Positions 36,903 to 45,744 of a stretch of 64,000 nucleotides of DNA are shown piece by piece; positions within the stretch are counted from its first letter, which is position 1; each line of letters starts with the position of its first letter. The stretch lies in contig NC_013790.1 of the NCBI RefSeq assembly GCF_000024185.1, positions 1,015,501 through 1,079,500 of the forward strand. The letters run 5' to 3'. Position numbers and translations under genes: made by a program. This DNA is from Methanobrevibacter ruminantium M1 (GTDB lineage Archaea > Methanobacteriota > Methanobacteria > Methanobacteriales > Methanobacteriaceae). Below the pieces are notes generated by a model. It saw only the letters and a list, made by a program, of their open reading frames with translations. It was not told the origin of the DNA and did no database searches.

Positions 36903-38429
36903 ATGGAAGAGGAATATTTAACTGTAACTAAACTGAATTACCACATAAAAAGATTGGTTAACTCTGATTCATCACTTAAAAACGTTTATGTTCGTGGTGA
37001 ACTCTCTAATTTTAAACGCTATCCCAGCGGACATTTGTATTTCACTCTTAAGGACCAAAACAGTGAAATCGGCGGGATAATGTTTAAGGGACCTGCAAGC
37101 AGACTAAAGTTTGAGCCTAAAAATGGCATGAAAGTGCTCATAAACGGCTATGTAGATGTCTATCCTAAGCAAGGAAACTATAAGATATATGCTCAAAAGC
37201 TTACAGAGGATGGAATCGGCGATTTATATATAGCATATGAACAGCTTAAGAGAAAGCTATCTGCTTTAGGCTGGTTTGATGATGAACATAAGCAGGAAAT
37301 ACCTAAGTTTCCAAAAAGGGTAGGTGTTGTTACAGCTTCAACCGGAGCTGCAATCAGAGATATAGTCATAACCATTAAGCGAAGATGGCCATTATGCGAA
37401 ATCATTCTATTTCCTTCATTGGTTCAAGGGAATATGGCTCCAAAAAACATTATCAAGCAGATAATACTTGCAGACAATGAGTTTGATTTGGATACCCTGA
37501 TCATAGGAAGAGGGGGAGGAAGCATAGAGGACCTTTGGGCCTTCAATGACGAGACCCTTGCAAAGGTGATCTTCTTTTCAAAAACTCCAATAATAAGTGC
37601 TGTAGGCCATGAGATAGATTGGACAATCTCTGATTATGTTGCAGACTTAAGGGCAGCCACACCAACTGCAGCTGCAGAGCTTGCAGTGCCTGACATTAAT
37701 GAAATAGAATCAAACATTAAGAATCTGGATGATAGGCTAAACAAGGTGATTGACAAGCAGTTCAATGAAAATAAGGATTCATTTGAAAAGCTAGTCAACA
37801 GAAACCTCTTTAAAAATCCTGATTTATTATACAATAAGAAGATCATGTATCTGGATTCTGCAAAGTCCCGTTTGGCAGTATGTTCAAAGAACATGATTTA
37901 TGATAATAAGATTCGGGTGTCCAATGTAAAAAGTTCTCTTATATTTAAGAATCCAAAAATGCTCTTTGAATCAAAGTCAAACAAGTATAATCAATTGAAA
38001 TATAATTTAAACTCCAGCGGAAAAATATTAATTGGCAAAAAGGAAAGCAAATTGGATAAGTATAGGAATTCATTTGTCTTCAAGAGCCCAAACAGGCTGT
38101 TTGAATCCAAGGCAAATAGGTATTTTAAGGTTAGGACTAACCTTGAATACAGTTCAATAAACCTGCTGAGAGATAAGAAAGACAATCTGAATGAGATTAA
38201 AAAATCCAATCCAATTAAGAATCCTCAATCCATTTTAGAGCCTAATGAAATCAGATTGGATAAGTATATTGATAAGTTGGATGTTTTAAATCCATTGAAC
38301 ACTTTAAAGAGAGGTTATACTGTATCTAGAGTTGATGGAAAGGTTGTATCCAAGGCAAAGGATGTAAAAAAGGATGACATTTTGGAAGTTGAATTTGATG
38401 ATGGCAATGTAAGCACTAAAGTTTTATGA
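36903..38429 (+). CDS. xseA: Exodeoxyribonuclease VII large subunit
   Basis: A 508-residue nuclease subunit that, with XseB, degrades single-stranded DNA. ATG 36903 follows GGGGATGAG. The N-terminal OB fold (TVTKLNYHIKRLV, VYVRGELSNFKRYPSGHLYFTLKD) leads to the catalytic core with RVGVVTASTGAAIRDI, IGRGGGSIEDLWAFND and AVGHEIDWTISDYVADLRAATPTAAAE. A long, charged, repetitive helical region with repeated F/L-KNP motifs (FKNP, FKSP, IKNP) then follows, and the end is RGYTVSRVDGKVV. It is followed 43 bases later by xseB. Uncommon in archaea overall, probably acquired from bacteria. Confidence 0.95.
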   Translation: MEEEYLTVTKLNYHIKRLVNSDSSLKNVYVRGELSNFKRYPSGHLYFTLKDQNSEIGGIMFKGPASRLKFEPKNGMKVLINGYVDVYPKQGNYKIYAQKLTEDGIGDLYIAYEQLKRKLSALGWFDDEHKQEIPKFPKRVGVVTASTGAAIRDIVITIKRRWPLCEIILFPSLVQGNMAPKNIIKQIILADNEFDLDTLIIGRGGGSIEDLWAFNDETLAKVIFFSKTPIISAVGHEIDWTISDYVADLRAATPTAAAELAVPDINEIESNIKNLDDRLNKVIDKQFNENKDSFEKLVNRNLFKNPDLLYNKKIMYLDSAKSRLAVCSKNMIYDNKIRVSNVKSSLIFKNPKMLFESKSNKYNQLKYNLNSSGKILIGKKESKLDKYRNSFVFKSPNRLFESKANRYFKVRTNLEYSSINLLRDKKDNLNEIKKSNPIKNPQSILEPNEIRLDKYIDKLDVLNPLNTLKRGYTVSRVDGKVVSKAKDVKKDDILEVEFDDGNVSTKVL

Positions 38430-38472
38430 TAAAAGTTAATTTTTAAGTTTTATAGTTTTAAAAGGTGATATG

Positions 38473-38724
38473 ATGGAAAATATAGAATATGTGGAAAGCA
38501 ATATTGAAAATTTAAGTTTTGAAGAAAGTTTAGCAGAATTAGAAAGAATTGTAAACAGATTGGAAACTGGTGAAGTTCCTTTAGATGATGCAATTGATGA
38601 ATTCAATAAGGCAATGAAGCTAGTTAAAATATGTGATGAAAAATTAAACAGCGCAGAAGAAGCCATTGCAAAAATAGTAAATGAAAACAAGGAAGTTGTT
38701 GATTTTGAAGTAGAAGAAGAATAA
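38473..38724 (+). CDS. xseB: Exodeoxyribonuclease VII small subunit
   Basis: An 83-residue helical protein with the family pattern LSFEESLAELERIVNRLETGEVPLDDAIDEFNKAMKL (as read). It binds the helical C-terminal region of XseA. Two adjacent ATGs are possible; 38473 gives the usual four-base spacing from GGTGA. It is in one operon with xseA and ends before a terminator. Confidence 0.93.
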   Translation: MENIEYVESNIENLSFEESLAELERIVNRLETGEVPLDDAIDEFNKAMKLVKICDEKLNSAEEAIAKIVNENKEVVDFEVEEE

Positions 38725-38767
38725 TATTTCTATAATTCTTCTATTAAATTTTAATAATAAAAAGAGT

Positions 38768-38800
38768 AAAGAAGAGTAATTCTTCTTTATTTTAATCTAT
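38768..38800. terminator. Hairpin between convergent genes
   Basis: AAAGAAG (38768-38774) pairs with CTTCTTT (38782-38788) around AGTAATT. T-rich sequence lies on its right and A-rich on its left, so it could serve both xseB and the minus-strand gene. Confidence 0.6.
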
Positions 38801-38879
38801 TTTTAATATATAAGAAGCTTTTTATCTTCTTAATTAATTCTATTTTTATAAAACAGCCAATATTAACTATTTTTTTTAC

Positions 38880-39614
38880 CTAATACAACTGACTATACTC
38901 TAATAAGTAATCAGCATACTCCTTATCAAGTATTCTAAGAGCAGAAGCATACTGCGGACTTGTAGCGGATCTCTCTTCAACAAGATTCCTAAGGCTTCCA
39001 TTTTTCATATGCTCTCTGACTTCCCTTAAAACAAAGTCAATTGTATTCTTATTATATTCCTCAAGCTCTTCTCTAGTTAAATCATATAATTCATAGACCT
39101 TTAAGTCATAGTTCTTTGTAGGGCTCATCAATACATTCAAATAGCTGTAATACTCTCCAATGTCATCAAAGAATGCATCAATTCCCATATAAGCAAGAAG
39201 AGGAATGAACTGTGCTTCAGCATGTGGGAAAATAAGTATGCTGCTTGATTTCATATTTCTTCTAAGCTCTACAATCAAGTCCACAAGGTCTCTTGGATGA
39301 AGAAGAAGGTCATCTGCATTTGCTATGATAAATCCGGAATATCCCATCTCTTCCAATTCCTTCAAGCATTTGACTCTCAAATCAATATATTTGCTTCCAT
39401 GAATAACTGCAATATCCTTATCTTCATATTCCCGAGCAAGCTTTAATGTTTCATTAACGCTCCATTCAGCGATTTCCCTTTCAATGTCATAGGCTGATGA
39501 TTCATCTGGAGCCATATTCAAATCAGATTCCTTTAAAATAACTGGGCTTTCCATACCATCAAGCTTGCCATATCTTCCAGGCCCGTCATGACTTTTAATT
39601 TCAAATTTAACCAT
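38880..39614 (-). CDS. Short archaeosine tRNA-guanine transglycosylase-like protein
   Basis: A 244-residue protein. FEIKSHDGPGRYGKLDGMESPVIL at the start and the end pattern SLRNLVEERSATSPQYASALRILD recall the TgtA2/ArcS group of archaeosine biosynthesis, whose full members run to 500 residues or more. The middle (ILIFPHAEAQFIPLLAYMGIDAFFDD, YSYLNVLMSPTKNYDLKVYEL) fits part of the TGT-like barrel. It appears to hold only one region of the family, so catalysis is uncertain; it may be a partner subunit in tRNA modification. The name rests on motif memory. Codon use resembles core genes. No ribosome binding site is clear upstream. Confidence 0.6.
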   Translation of the reverse strand: MVKFEIKSHDGPGRYGKLDGMESPVILKESDLNMAPDESSAYDIEREIAEWSVNETLKLAREYEDKDIAVIHGSKYIDLRVKCLKELEEMGYSGFIIANADDLLLHPRDLVDLIVELRRNMKSSSILIFPHAEAQFIPLLAYMGIDAFFDDIGEYYSYLNVLMSPTKNYDLKVYELYDLTREELEEYNKNTIDFVLREVREHMKNGSLRNLVEERSATSPQYASALRILDKEYADYLLEYSQLY

Positions 39615-40221
39615 ATTATCATTGATTCCTTCAATTAATATAAATATTAAATAGATTTTATTTTGCTTAATTAATTATTTATCTTTATTTTATATAAAAA
39701 TTAATATTGCTTTGGACTAGGTGAATTATCTTTGAAATCTTGTTTTGGCCTCTTTTTGGAAATATTGTACTTTTTATTCTACATTTCCTGAGTTTTGCTT
39801 TGCCATAATTTTATTTATCCATTAAAAAATATTTTCATTTATTCAATTTATCATTATATTTTTTGCCAAAATACTATATTTTCTAATATTTTTCTATTTT
39901 TGTTTACATAAATGCAATTTTTATAAGTATTCTTCCATATATTTTGACACTTTGATAATTTTTCCATTTTCAAACTTAACTCTATTAAGATTAAATCTTT
40001 TTTAGTTTATAAACTTTTTAGTTCTTTATTCGTTTCATACTTAACTAATTAATTTTTATATGGTTTTTAAATAAATTAGATAGCTTATTATTCCATAAGT
40101 TTTTATATAATAAAAAATAAAAATCTTAACAAGTGTGAACTTTTAGAGAGAAAAATACTCGACATAGACTATTTTTTTCAGCTATAGATAAATAAATATG
40201 AAAAAATAAAGAGGTATCTCA
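39615..40221. other. AT-rich intergenic region
   Basis: No gene and no clear repeats are seen. It holds the divergent promoters of the TGT-like gene and the MarR gene. AGAGGTATC just before 40222 is the ribosome binding site of the latter. Confidence 0.5.
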
Positions 40222-40668
40222 ATGGTTGATAAAGATTTAGTGGTGCCACGATATTTAAATCAATTGATGGATATTGTAAAAAGCTATGAAATGTACATTA
40301 GGTCTAACATCAAAGATTTAGACATTACTATGGGGGAAGTACCGATTTTACTGGCTATTTATGATGATGAAGGTCTTAATCAGATAGATCTTGTTAAGAA
40401 ATTCCATGTGACTGAAGCTAATATTAGTAAGACTACAAAACATTTATTGCAAAAAGGATTTATTATTAAGGAAATCGATAGTGACAACAACACTAAAAAA
40501 TTATTATATGTTACAGAATTCGGTGAAGAGATCTGTAAGGAATTGATTGAATTCTATGAAGTTTGGAAGAATGAAATTATTTCCGATGTTCCAAATGAAA
40601 ATCTATCAATCTTTTCACAGGTATTGGATACTTTTACAAACAATTCACAGAAATATTTTGAAAAATAG
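40222..40668 (+). CDS. MarR family transcription regulator
   Basis: A 148-residue winged-helix protein. A helical dimer region comes first. Then GLNQIDLVKKFHVTEANISKTTKHLLQKGFIIKEID forms the helix-turn-helix (seen in pieces; recognition helix VTEANISKTTKHLL) and the wing (DSDNNTKKLLYVTEFG). Members bind short palindromes as dimers and respond to small ligands. Its target is unknown; the nearest candidate is the set of inverted repeats at 41037-41084 before hdrC, on the same strand. A hairpin terminator overlaps its stop codon. Confidence 0.9.
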   Translation: MVDKDLVVPRYLNQLMDIVKSYEMYIRSNIKDLDITMGEVPILLAIYDDEGLNQIDLVKKFHVTEANISKTTKHLLQKGFIIKEIDSDNNTKKLLYVTEFGEEICKELIEFYEVWKNEIISDVPNENLSIFSQVLDTFTNNSQKYFEK

Positions 40669-40692
40669 TTATTTTTAGCTATTTTTTCATTT
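40661..40692 (+). terminator. Hairpin terminator of the MarR gene
   Basis: AAAAATAG (40661-40668, including the stop codon) pairs with CTATTTTT (40679-40686), followed by T. Confidence 0.65.
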
Positions 40693-40706
40693 TTTTTACT
40701 TATTTT

Positions 40707-40900
40707 AATATTTTCCTTATTTTCCTAATCTTATTTTTTACTTATTTTACTTATTTTCCTAATCTTATTTTTTATTTATTTTACTTATTTTTCTAATCTT
40801 ATTTTTTATTTATTTTACTTATTTTTCTAATCTTATTTTTTACTTATTTTACTTATTTTTCTAATCTTATTTTTTATTTATTTTACTTATTTTAATTATT
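40707..40900. repeat. 34-bp tandem repeat, about five copies
   Basis: The marker CTAATC recurs at 40725, 40759, 40793, 40827 and 40861, exactly 34 bases apart, with nearly identical T-rich sequence in between. It lies between the MarR gene and the hdr promoter. Confidence 0.9.
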
Positions 40901-41036
40901 ATTATGTATTTTTTTTAACTAATTTACTCATATTAACTATTTTCTTAAGACTTTTTTTTAAAATTTCACAGATTCAAACTATCAAATAATTAAAGACAGC
41001 TATAATTTAATGACAAGTTAAACACTAATTGTCCTA

Positions 41037-41112
41037 TTAGGTTAGCCTAAAAATAAGGAAAAAGTGTAACCTAAAAGGTGACACTACAAAAATTTTACAA
41101 AACCTTTATATA
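41037..41112 (+). promoter_or_regulatory. Promoter and possible operator of hdrC-hdrB
   Basis: A TTTATATA box lies at 41105-41112. Just upstream are a near-palindrome TTAGGTTAGCCTAA (41037-41050) and an inverted repeat GTGTAACCT (41064-41072) with AGGTGACAC (41076-41084), one mismatch. Both contain AGGTTA/TAACCT-type half-sites. This looks like a repressor or activator site; the protein is unknown. Confidence 0.5.
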
Positions 41113-41179
41113 CTATACTATTATAACTATAATTAAGGACGTGAGGCTTACCCTATGATTGTCCTAGGTGTGTTTTTCA

Positions 41180-42256
41180 ATGTCTGTGTTAGATCGACTT
41201 AAATCCCTAATCGATGGGGCAAAAGAGGATATCGATAGTAGTTTAACTAAAGAAGCAGAATCTATTAAGGAAGCTGCTGATTCAATGCAGACATCTTCAG
41301 AAGAGGAAATTGAGAATATATCTGATTCTGAAACTAATTCTGATGAAGAAACTTCAAAAGTAGAAGATGCTGAAGAGGAGGTAATCATTCCTATTCATGC
41401 AGAAGAAGCTGAAGATGCTCCTGAAGAGGAAGCTGAAGAAGTTCCAGAAGAAGCTGAAGAAGCTCCTGAGGAAGTTGAAGAAGCTCCTGTAGAAGAAGCT
41501 GAAGAAGAAACTGATGAAGAAGTTTCTGTTGAAGAAATTACCGAAGAGGCTCCTGAAGAAGAAGCTATTGAAGAAGTTCCTGAAGAGGAAGTTTCTTTAG
41601 AAACTGAAGAAATTATTGAAGAGCCTTCCGAAGAAGACTCAACTGAGGACGAAGAGCCTTCCGAAGAAGAAGCTTCAGAAGAAAACGAAGAGAGCGATAA
41701 TATGACTTTATTAAAAGAAAATGATATATATTCAATGGATGATATTGATAAAGAATTTACCCAAAAATTCATTGATGCTGGTATTGAAACTGTAGACCAC
41801 TGTTTCCAATGTGGTACTTGTGGTGGAGGATGTCCTTCCGGAAGAAGAACTCCTTACAGAGTAAGACAAATCGTAAGAAAATGTTTATTAGGACTCAGAG
41901 AAGAAGTAGTATCCGATCCTGCATTATGGATGTGTACTACCTGTTACACTTGTCAAGAAAGATGTCCTAGAAGTGTCAAAATTGTAGATATTATTAAAAT
42001 GGCACGTAACGAAGCAGCTAAAGCTGGATATATGGCTGACGCACACAAAGCTACTGGTTCTTTCGTAATTAAATTCGGTCACGGTGTACCAATCAACGAC
42101 AAAACCAAAGAATTAAGAAAAGCTATTGGACTTGACGAATTACCTCCAACAGTACATTCTTACCCAGATGCTTTAGAAGAAGTACAAAAAATCTGTGCAG
42201 CTTGTGAATTTGATAAATTAATCGGCTTCAACATGGAAACCGGTGAATTAGAATAG
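41180..42256 (+). CDS. hdrC: Heterodisulfide reductase subunit C with long acidic N-terminal extension
   Basis: A 358-residue protein from ATG 41180, with AGGTG nine bases before. Residues 175-358 are a normal HdrC of about 184 residues with two 4Fe-4S motifs: CFQCGTCGGGCP and CTTCYTCQERCP. HdrC passes electrons to HdrB, where the CoM-CoB disulfide is reduced at the last step of methanogenesis. Residues 1-40 are an amphipathic helix region, and 40-174 are Glu/Pro/Ala-rich repeats (EEAPEE style) with no counterpart in the usual subunit. An internal ATG at 41702 marks where a standard HdrC would begin, but it lacks a good ribosome binding site. The core uses codons of a highly expressed gene. 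hdrB follows after 21 bases. Confidence 0.93.
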   Translation: MSVLDRLKSLIDGAKEDIDSSLTKEAESIKEAADSMQTSSEEEIENISDSETNSDEETSKVEDAEEEVIIPIHAEEAEDAPEEEAEEVPEEAEEAPEEVEEAPVEEAEEETDEEVSVEEITEEAPEEEAIEEVPEEEVSLETEEIIEEPSEEDSTEDEEPSEEEASEENEESDNMTLLKENDIYSMDDIDKEFTQKFIDAGIETVDHCFQCGTCGGGCPSGRRTPYRVRQIVRKCLLGLREEVVSDPALWMCTTCYTCQERCPRSVKIVDIIKMARNEAAKAGYMADAHKATGSFVIKFGHGVPINDKTKELRKAIGLDELPPTVHSYPDALEEVQKICAACEFDKLIGFNMETGELE

Positions 42257-42277
42257 ATTGATTAAGGAGTTATTATT

Positions 42278-43162
42278 ATGGAGATTGCATATTTCTTAGG
42301 TTGTATTATGAACAACCGTTATCCTGGTATCGAAAAAGCAACTAGAATTTTATTCGATAAATTAGACATTGAATTAAAAGACATGGAAGGAGCTTCCTGT
42401 TGTCCTGCTCCTGGTGTATTCGGATCTTTCGACCAAACCACCTGGGCTACTATTGCAGCACGTAACCTTGCTATTGCAGAAGAAATGGGCGCAGACATCA
42501 TGACCGAATGTAACGGATGTTTCGGTTCCTTACGTGAATGTGACCACTTATTAAAAGAAAACCCCGCTAAAAAAGATGAAATTAACGCTATCTTAGCTGA
42601 AACTACTGACAAACAATACAAAGGTGAAACCAAAGTAAGACACTTTGCAGAAATTTTATACAACGACGTAGGTCTTGACAAACTTTCTGAAATGTTCACC
42701 AAAGACTTAGGTATTAATGTAGCTGTACACTACGGATGCCACTTCTTAAAACCTACCGCTGAAGTAGGTATTGAAGAATCCGCTGAAAACCCAACCATCT
42801 TAGATGAATTAGTAGAAATCACAGGTGCTAAATCTGTAGACTACAAAAACAAGATGATGTGCTGTGGTGCTGGTGGAGGTTTAAGAGCTAGAGACATTGA
42901 CGTAACCTTAAGTTACACCAAAGAAAAACTCGACGCTATGGCTGAAGCTGGTGTAGACGCTATTGTAGAAGTTTGCCCATTCTGTCACTTACAATTTGAC
43001 GTAGGACAAACTGAAGTAAACGCAAAATACGGAACTGACTTCGCATTCCCTGTAATGCACTTAGCTCAATTATACGGATTAGCTATGGGATTAAGTGCTG
43101 AAGAATTAACCTTCGACGCACAATTAATCGACGCAGCTCCTGTACTTGAAAAATTAGCATAA
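42278..43162 (+). CDS. hdrB: Heterodisulfide reductase subunit B
   Basis: A 294-residue catalytic subunit with two CCG domains that carry the unusual 4Fe-4S clusters which split the CoM-S-S-CoB disulfide. Visible are GCIMNN and GASCCPAPGVFGS with CNGCFG in the first half, and HYGCHF, MMCCGAGGG and CPFCHLQFD in the second. All Cys expected are present. AAGGAG precedes the ATG. It forms an operon with hdrC and ends at a perfect hairpin. HdrA is not in this window. Codon choice (AAC, ATC, CCT) points to high expression. Confidence 0.97.
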   Translation: MEIAYFLGCIMNNRYPGIEKATRILFDKLDIELKDMEGASCCPAPGVFGSFDQTTWATIAARNLAIAEEMGADIMTECNGCFGSLRECDHLLKENPAKKDEINAILAETTDKQYKGETKVRHFAEILYNDVGLDKLSEMFTKDLGINVAVHYGCHFLKPTAEVGIEESAENPTILDELVEITGAKSVDYKNKMMCCGAGGGLRARDIDVTLSYTKEKLDAMAEAGVDAIVEVCPFCHLQFDVGQTEVNAKYGTDFAFPVMHLAQLYGLAMGLSAEELTFDAQLIDAAPVLEKLA

Positions 43163-43195
43163 GTAGTTTAAAACTACTTATTTTTTCTTTTTTTT
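43161..43195 (+). terminator. Perfect hairpin terminator of hdrCB
   Basis: AAGTAGTTTAAAACTACTT (43161-43179) is self-complementary and is followed by T-rich sequence. Confidence 0.85.
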
Positions 43196-43620
43196 ATTTA
43201 TTCTTATTATTTTTACTTTAATTCTATTTTTAAATGCTTTTTAAGTTATAAGCAATTTTTCTCTAATTCTATTTTTAAATGCTTTTTAAATCTTAAAGAA
43301 AGTTTTTTATCAATTTAAATTTAGTTCTATTCTTTACGAATATTATATGAATTAAAATATTTTTCTTATTTTATTTCTCCCTATGAAACTATTTTTCAGA
43401 TGATCGAATTTTTAAGTTAATTTTAATATGTACAAATATTTTTATATAATAAAAATAATAGTTATATTATAAAAGATTTTTTACTATCTAATTAAATATG
43501 TTTTAGGTAAGGAAATATCCAATTAGATTAAATCTTTGTTTAAAATTTTATAAAAATTGATTTTTTTATAAAAATCATTCTTATTTAATAATGACATTAT
43601 AATATATTGGAGCGATATTT
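43196..43620. other. AT-rich intergenic region with one duplicated segment
   Basis: No gene is seen. TAATTCTATTTTTAAATGC with its flank occurs twice, 45 bases apart (about 43219 and 43264). TTTTTATATAATAAAA near 43440 is a likely TATA region. GGAGCGAT lies before the gene at 43621. Confidence 0.45.
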
Positions 43621-43890
43621 ATGTTTATTGCAATTTTAGGTGGAATATTTAGATTCAAAGATCTTCCAGAAGAATATGGTTCTTATGTACAGTTTAAAGC
43701 AGCTATTGAAGGAAGAGATGAAATCAAGGACAATGATGAAATAGCTATTTTAGACATTACAGGCACTGGAAGTCACCATGTTCTATTCTTAGACAGATAT
43801 AATAACATTAATGAAATCAAGAAAGAATTGAGAGAAGCGGATGCAAAAGTTAATGTCACTACTTTAAAAATATTGGAAGGACATTTATGA
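43621..43890 (+). CDS. DUF749-like archaeal protein
   Basis: An 89-residue protein: FRFKDLPEEYGSYVQFKAAIEGRDEI, then ILDITGTGSHHVLFLDRYNNINEIKKEL as read in pieces. The pattern fits DUF749, a small family of methanogens. It is probably a compact alpha/beta protein. It overlaps the next gene by four bases (ATGA), so the two are translationally coupled. Function unknown. Confidence 0.75.
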   Translation: MFIAILGGIFRFKDLPEEYGSYVQFKAAIEGRDEIKDNDEIAILDITGTGSHHVLFLDRYNNINEIKKELREADAKVNVTTLKILEGHL

Positions 43891-44414
43891 GCGATTTGCC
43901 TATAGATCAATCTTGGTTAGTTATTGCTAACCTTTCAAATGATCTGCATAAGAGAGGAATTCAAATTCCCAAACAGATTAACAGTGATTTAGGTTTGGTA
44001 AAGTCCCAGATTGGATTTTATAAGAAAGACCCTACTCATCCAGACATGATCAATGAGATGGCAAGGGCTGAAATGTCATTGAATCAGATTCAAGGCATCT
44101 TATTGTCATTTGCTGAAAATATTGGGGAAGACTATTATAATGAATGGCTGGACAAGCTAAACAGAGCTAATCTGGGAGAGAAGATATATGAGACTCCTAG
44201 CACCCAATCCAAATTCCTTATTAATGCACCTCCAGGATTTTCCTATGCAAAGATGACTTTAAAAAAGCCACTTGCTGAAGATAGGGTACAGGAAATCGCT
44301 GAATATTATGGTCTTATTCTTGAATTCGATTCAGATGTCACTATAGCGCTATATGGTGATAAGCCTGACATTCAAGCGGCATTAAAGGAGATGGCACCTT
44401 TCTTCTCTGAATAG
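43887..44414 (+). CDS. DUF2096-like archaeal protein
   Basis: A 175-residue protein. LPIDQSWLVIANLSNDLHKRGIQIP and the helical part (SDLGLVKSQIGFYKKDPTHPD) fit the methanogen family DUF2096. The C-terminal part (YAKMTLKKPLAEDRVQEIAEYYGL) looks like a small alpha/beta domain. It overlaps the preceding DUF749-like gene and ends in a hairpin terminator. The function is unknown. Confidence 0.75.
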   Translation: MSDLPIDQSWLVIANLSNDLHKRGIQIPKQINSDLGLVKSQIGFYKKDPTHPDMINEMARAEMSLNQIQGILLSFAENIGEDYYNEWLDKLNRANLGEKIYETPSTQSKFLINAPPGFSYAKMTLKKPLAEDRVQEIAEYYGLILEFDSDVTIALYGDKPDIQAALKEMAPFFSE

Positions 44415-44450
44415 AAAAAACAATTGTTTTTTCTCCTTTTTATTTTTTTT
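44413..44450 (+). terminator. Hairpin terminator
   Basis: AGAAAAAACAA (44413-44423) pairs perfectly with TTGTTTTTTCT (44424-44434), followed by T-rich sequence. The AT-rich gap to 44766 shows nothing else beyond a likely TATA region. Confidence 0.7.
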
Positions 44451-44766
44451 ACACTACTTTTTTTACTTATTTTCTTATCATTTTTAACTATTTTTACTTA
44501 TAATTATTATTTCGAACTTATTTTACAAATTTACTAGTTTTATGATAGCTTATTTTACTTCTATTTTTACTCTTTATTAGCAGTATAAATAATTTTAAAT
44601 TAAACTTGTTAGGAATATAAAATTAATTTATTCCATTATAACCCATTTCCACTAAAAAGATATAGTTAAATTTATAATATTTAAGGTATTATAATAAATT
44701 ATAAACTATTTAATAATTTCATATTTATTGAATTGATTATTAATCAAATATTTAGGTTGTTTTATA

Positions 44767-45483
44767 ATGAAAATTTTAGCAATTAGTGATATACACGGTA
44801 AAAGAAGTGAAAATTTAATTAATTACCTTAAAAAAGAAGACATTTCTTTAGTTTTGATTGCAGGAGACATTACAGACTTTAAATTGGAAGGTTACGATGA
44901 CCCATTAGACTTCGTCAAACCATTCATTGACGAACTTGTAGAAGAAGCGGATGTAGATGTATTTGCAATTCCAGGTAACTGTGACCCTGCTGGAATATGT
45001 AATGCAATCAAGGAAAGCGGTCCGGATGAAAAGCCTGCATTCTGTTTGCATAATCAATTGATTGCTTATGAAAATGTGGTTATAATGGGTTACGGAGGAT
45101 CTAACCCTACTCCATTCAACACTCCAGGTGAAATAGATGACGATAAGATCTATCTCCACGTTTATGAGCTTTTAGCTGAGTATGATTATATTGGAAACGA
45201 TTCCATTCCTAGAGTAACCATCTTGCTTACCCACGCACCTCCATATGACACTAAGGCAGACACTATTGAAAGTGGAGCTCACGTAGGCAGTCAAGGTGTT
45301 AAAAAGCCTATTCATGAATTCCAGCCAAACATTAACATTTGCGGACACGTTCATGAAGCTTGCAGCATAGATAAGGTTGGCAATACAACCATTGCAAATC
45401 CAGGTATCCTTGAAGAAAATCATGCTGTCTTGATAGAAGTCAATGAAGACGCAAGCTACAATGTAGAAATCGTTGAATTATAA
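44767..45483 (+). CDS. Metallophosphoesterase
   Basis: A 238-residue calcineurin-like phosphoesterase. All five metal-site motifs are visible: ISDIHGK (residues 6-12), GDITD, GNCDP, THAPPYD and GHVHEA. Enzymes of this size in methanogens hydrolyse phosphodiesters or phosphomonoesters; the substrate cannot be read. AGGTTG precedes the ATG. It is a single-gene unit with its own terminator. Confidence 0.9.
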   Translation: MKILAISDIHGKRSENLINYLKKEDISLVLIAGDITDFKLEGYDDPLDFVKPFIDELVEEADVDVFAIPGNCDPAGICNAIKESGPDEKPAFCLHNQLIAYENVVIMGYGGSNPTPFNTPGEIDDDKIYLHVYELLAEYDYIGNDSIPRVTILLTHAPPYDTKADTIESGAHVGSQGVKKPIHEFQPNINICGHVHEACSIDKVGNTTIANPGILEENHAVLIEVNEDASYNVEIVEL

Positions 45484-45500
45484 GTTAACTCTTGATTAAG

Positions 45501-45545
45501 GCTATAATTGTTTTTATTATAGCTTTAACTTTTCTTTTTTTTTAA
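45501..45545 (+). terminator. Hairpin terminator
   Basis: GCTATAAT (45501-45508) pairs with ATTATAGC (45516-45523), followed by T-rich sequence. Confidence 0.75.
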
Positions 45546-45744
45546 AATCAGTTATTTAAAATTTATTTAACTCTCTTTTTATTTTAATTATTCTTCTCTA
45601 TTCTGCTTTTTTTAATACAATTGTCTTAATATAAATGCTTAATTTAGTTATTTAGTAAAACTTATTTATTTTTTATATTAAGTTTATATCTATTTTTAAA
45701 TTAAAATAGATTAATTTATATGGTTTAAAATTAAATTTAAAATT

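Noticed and set aside
41395-41772. Ser-rich minus-strand open frame opposite the acidic part of hdrC
   Set aside because: Antisense shadow of GAA/GCT-rich repeats; the plus strand has promoter, start site and a continuous frame into HdrC.
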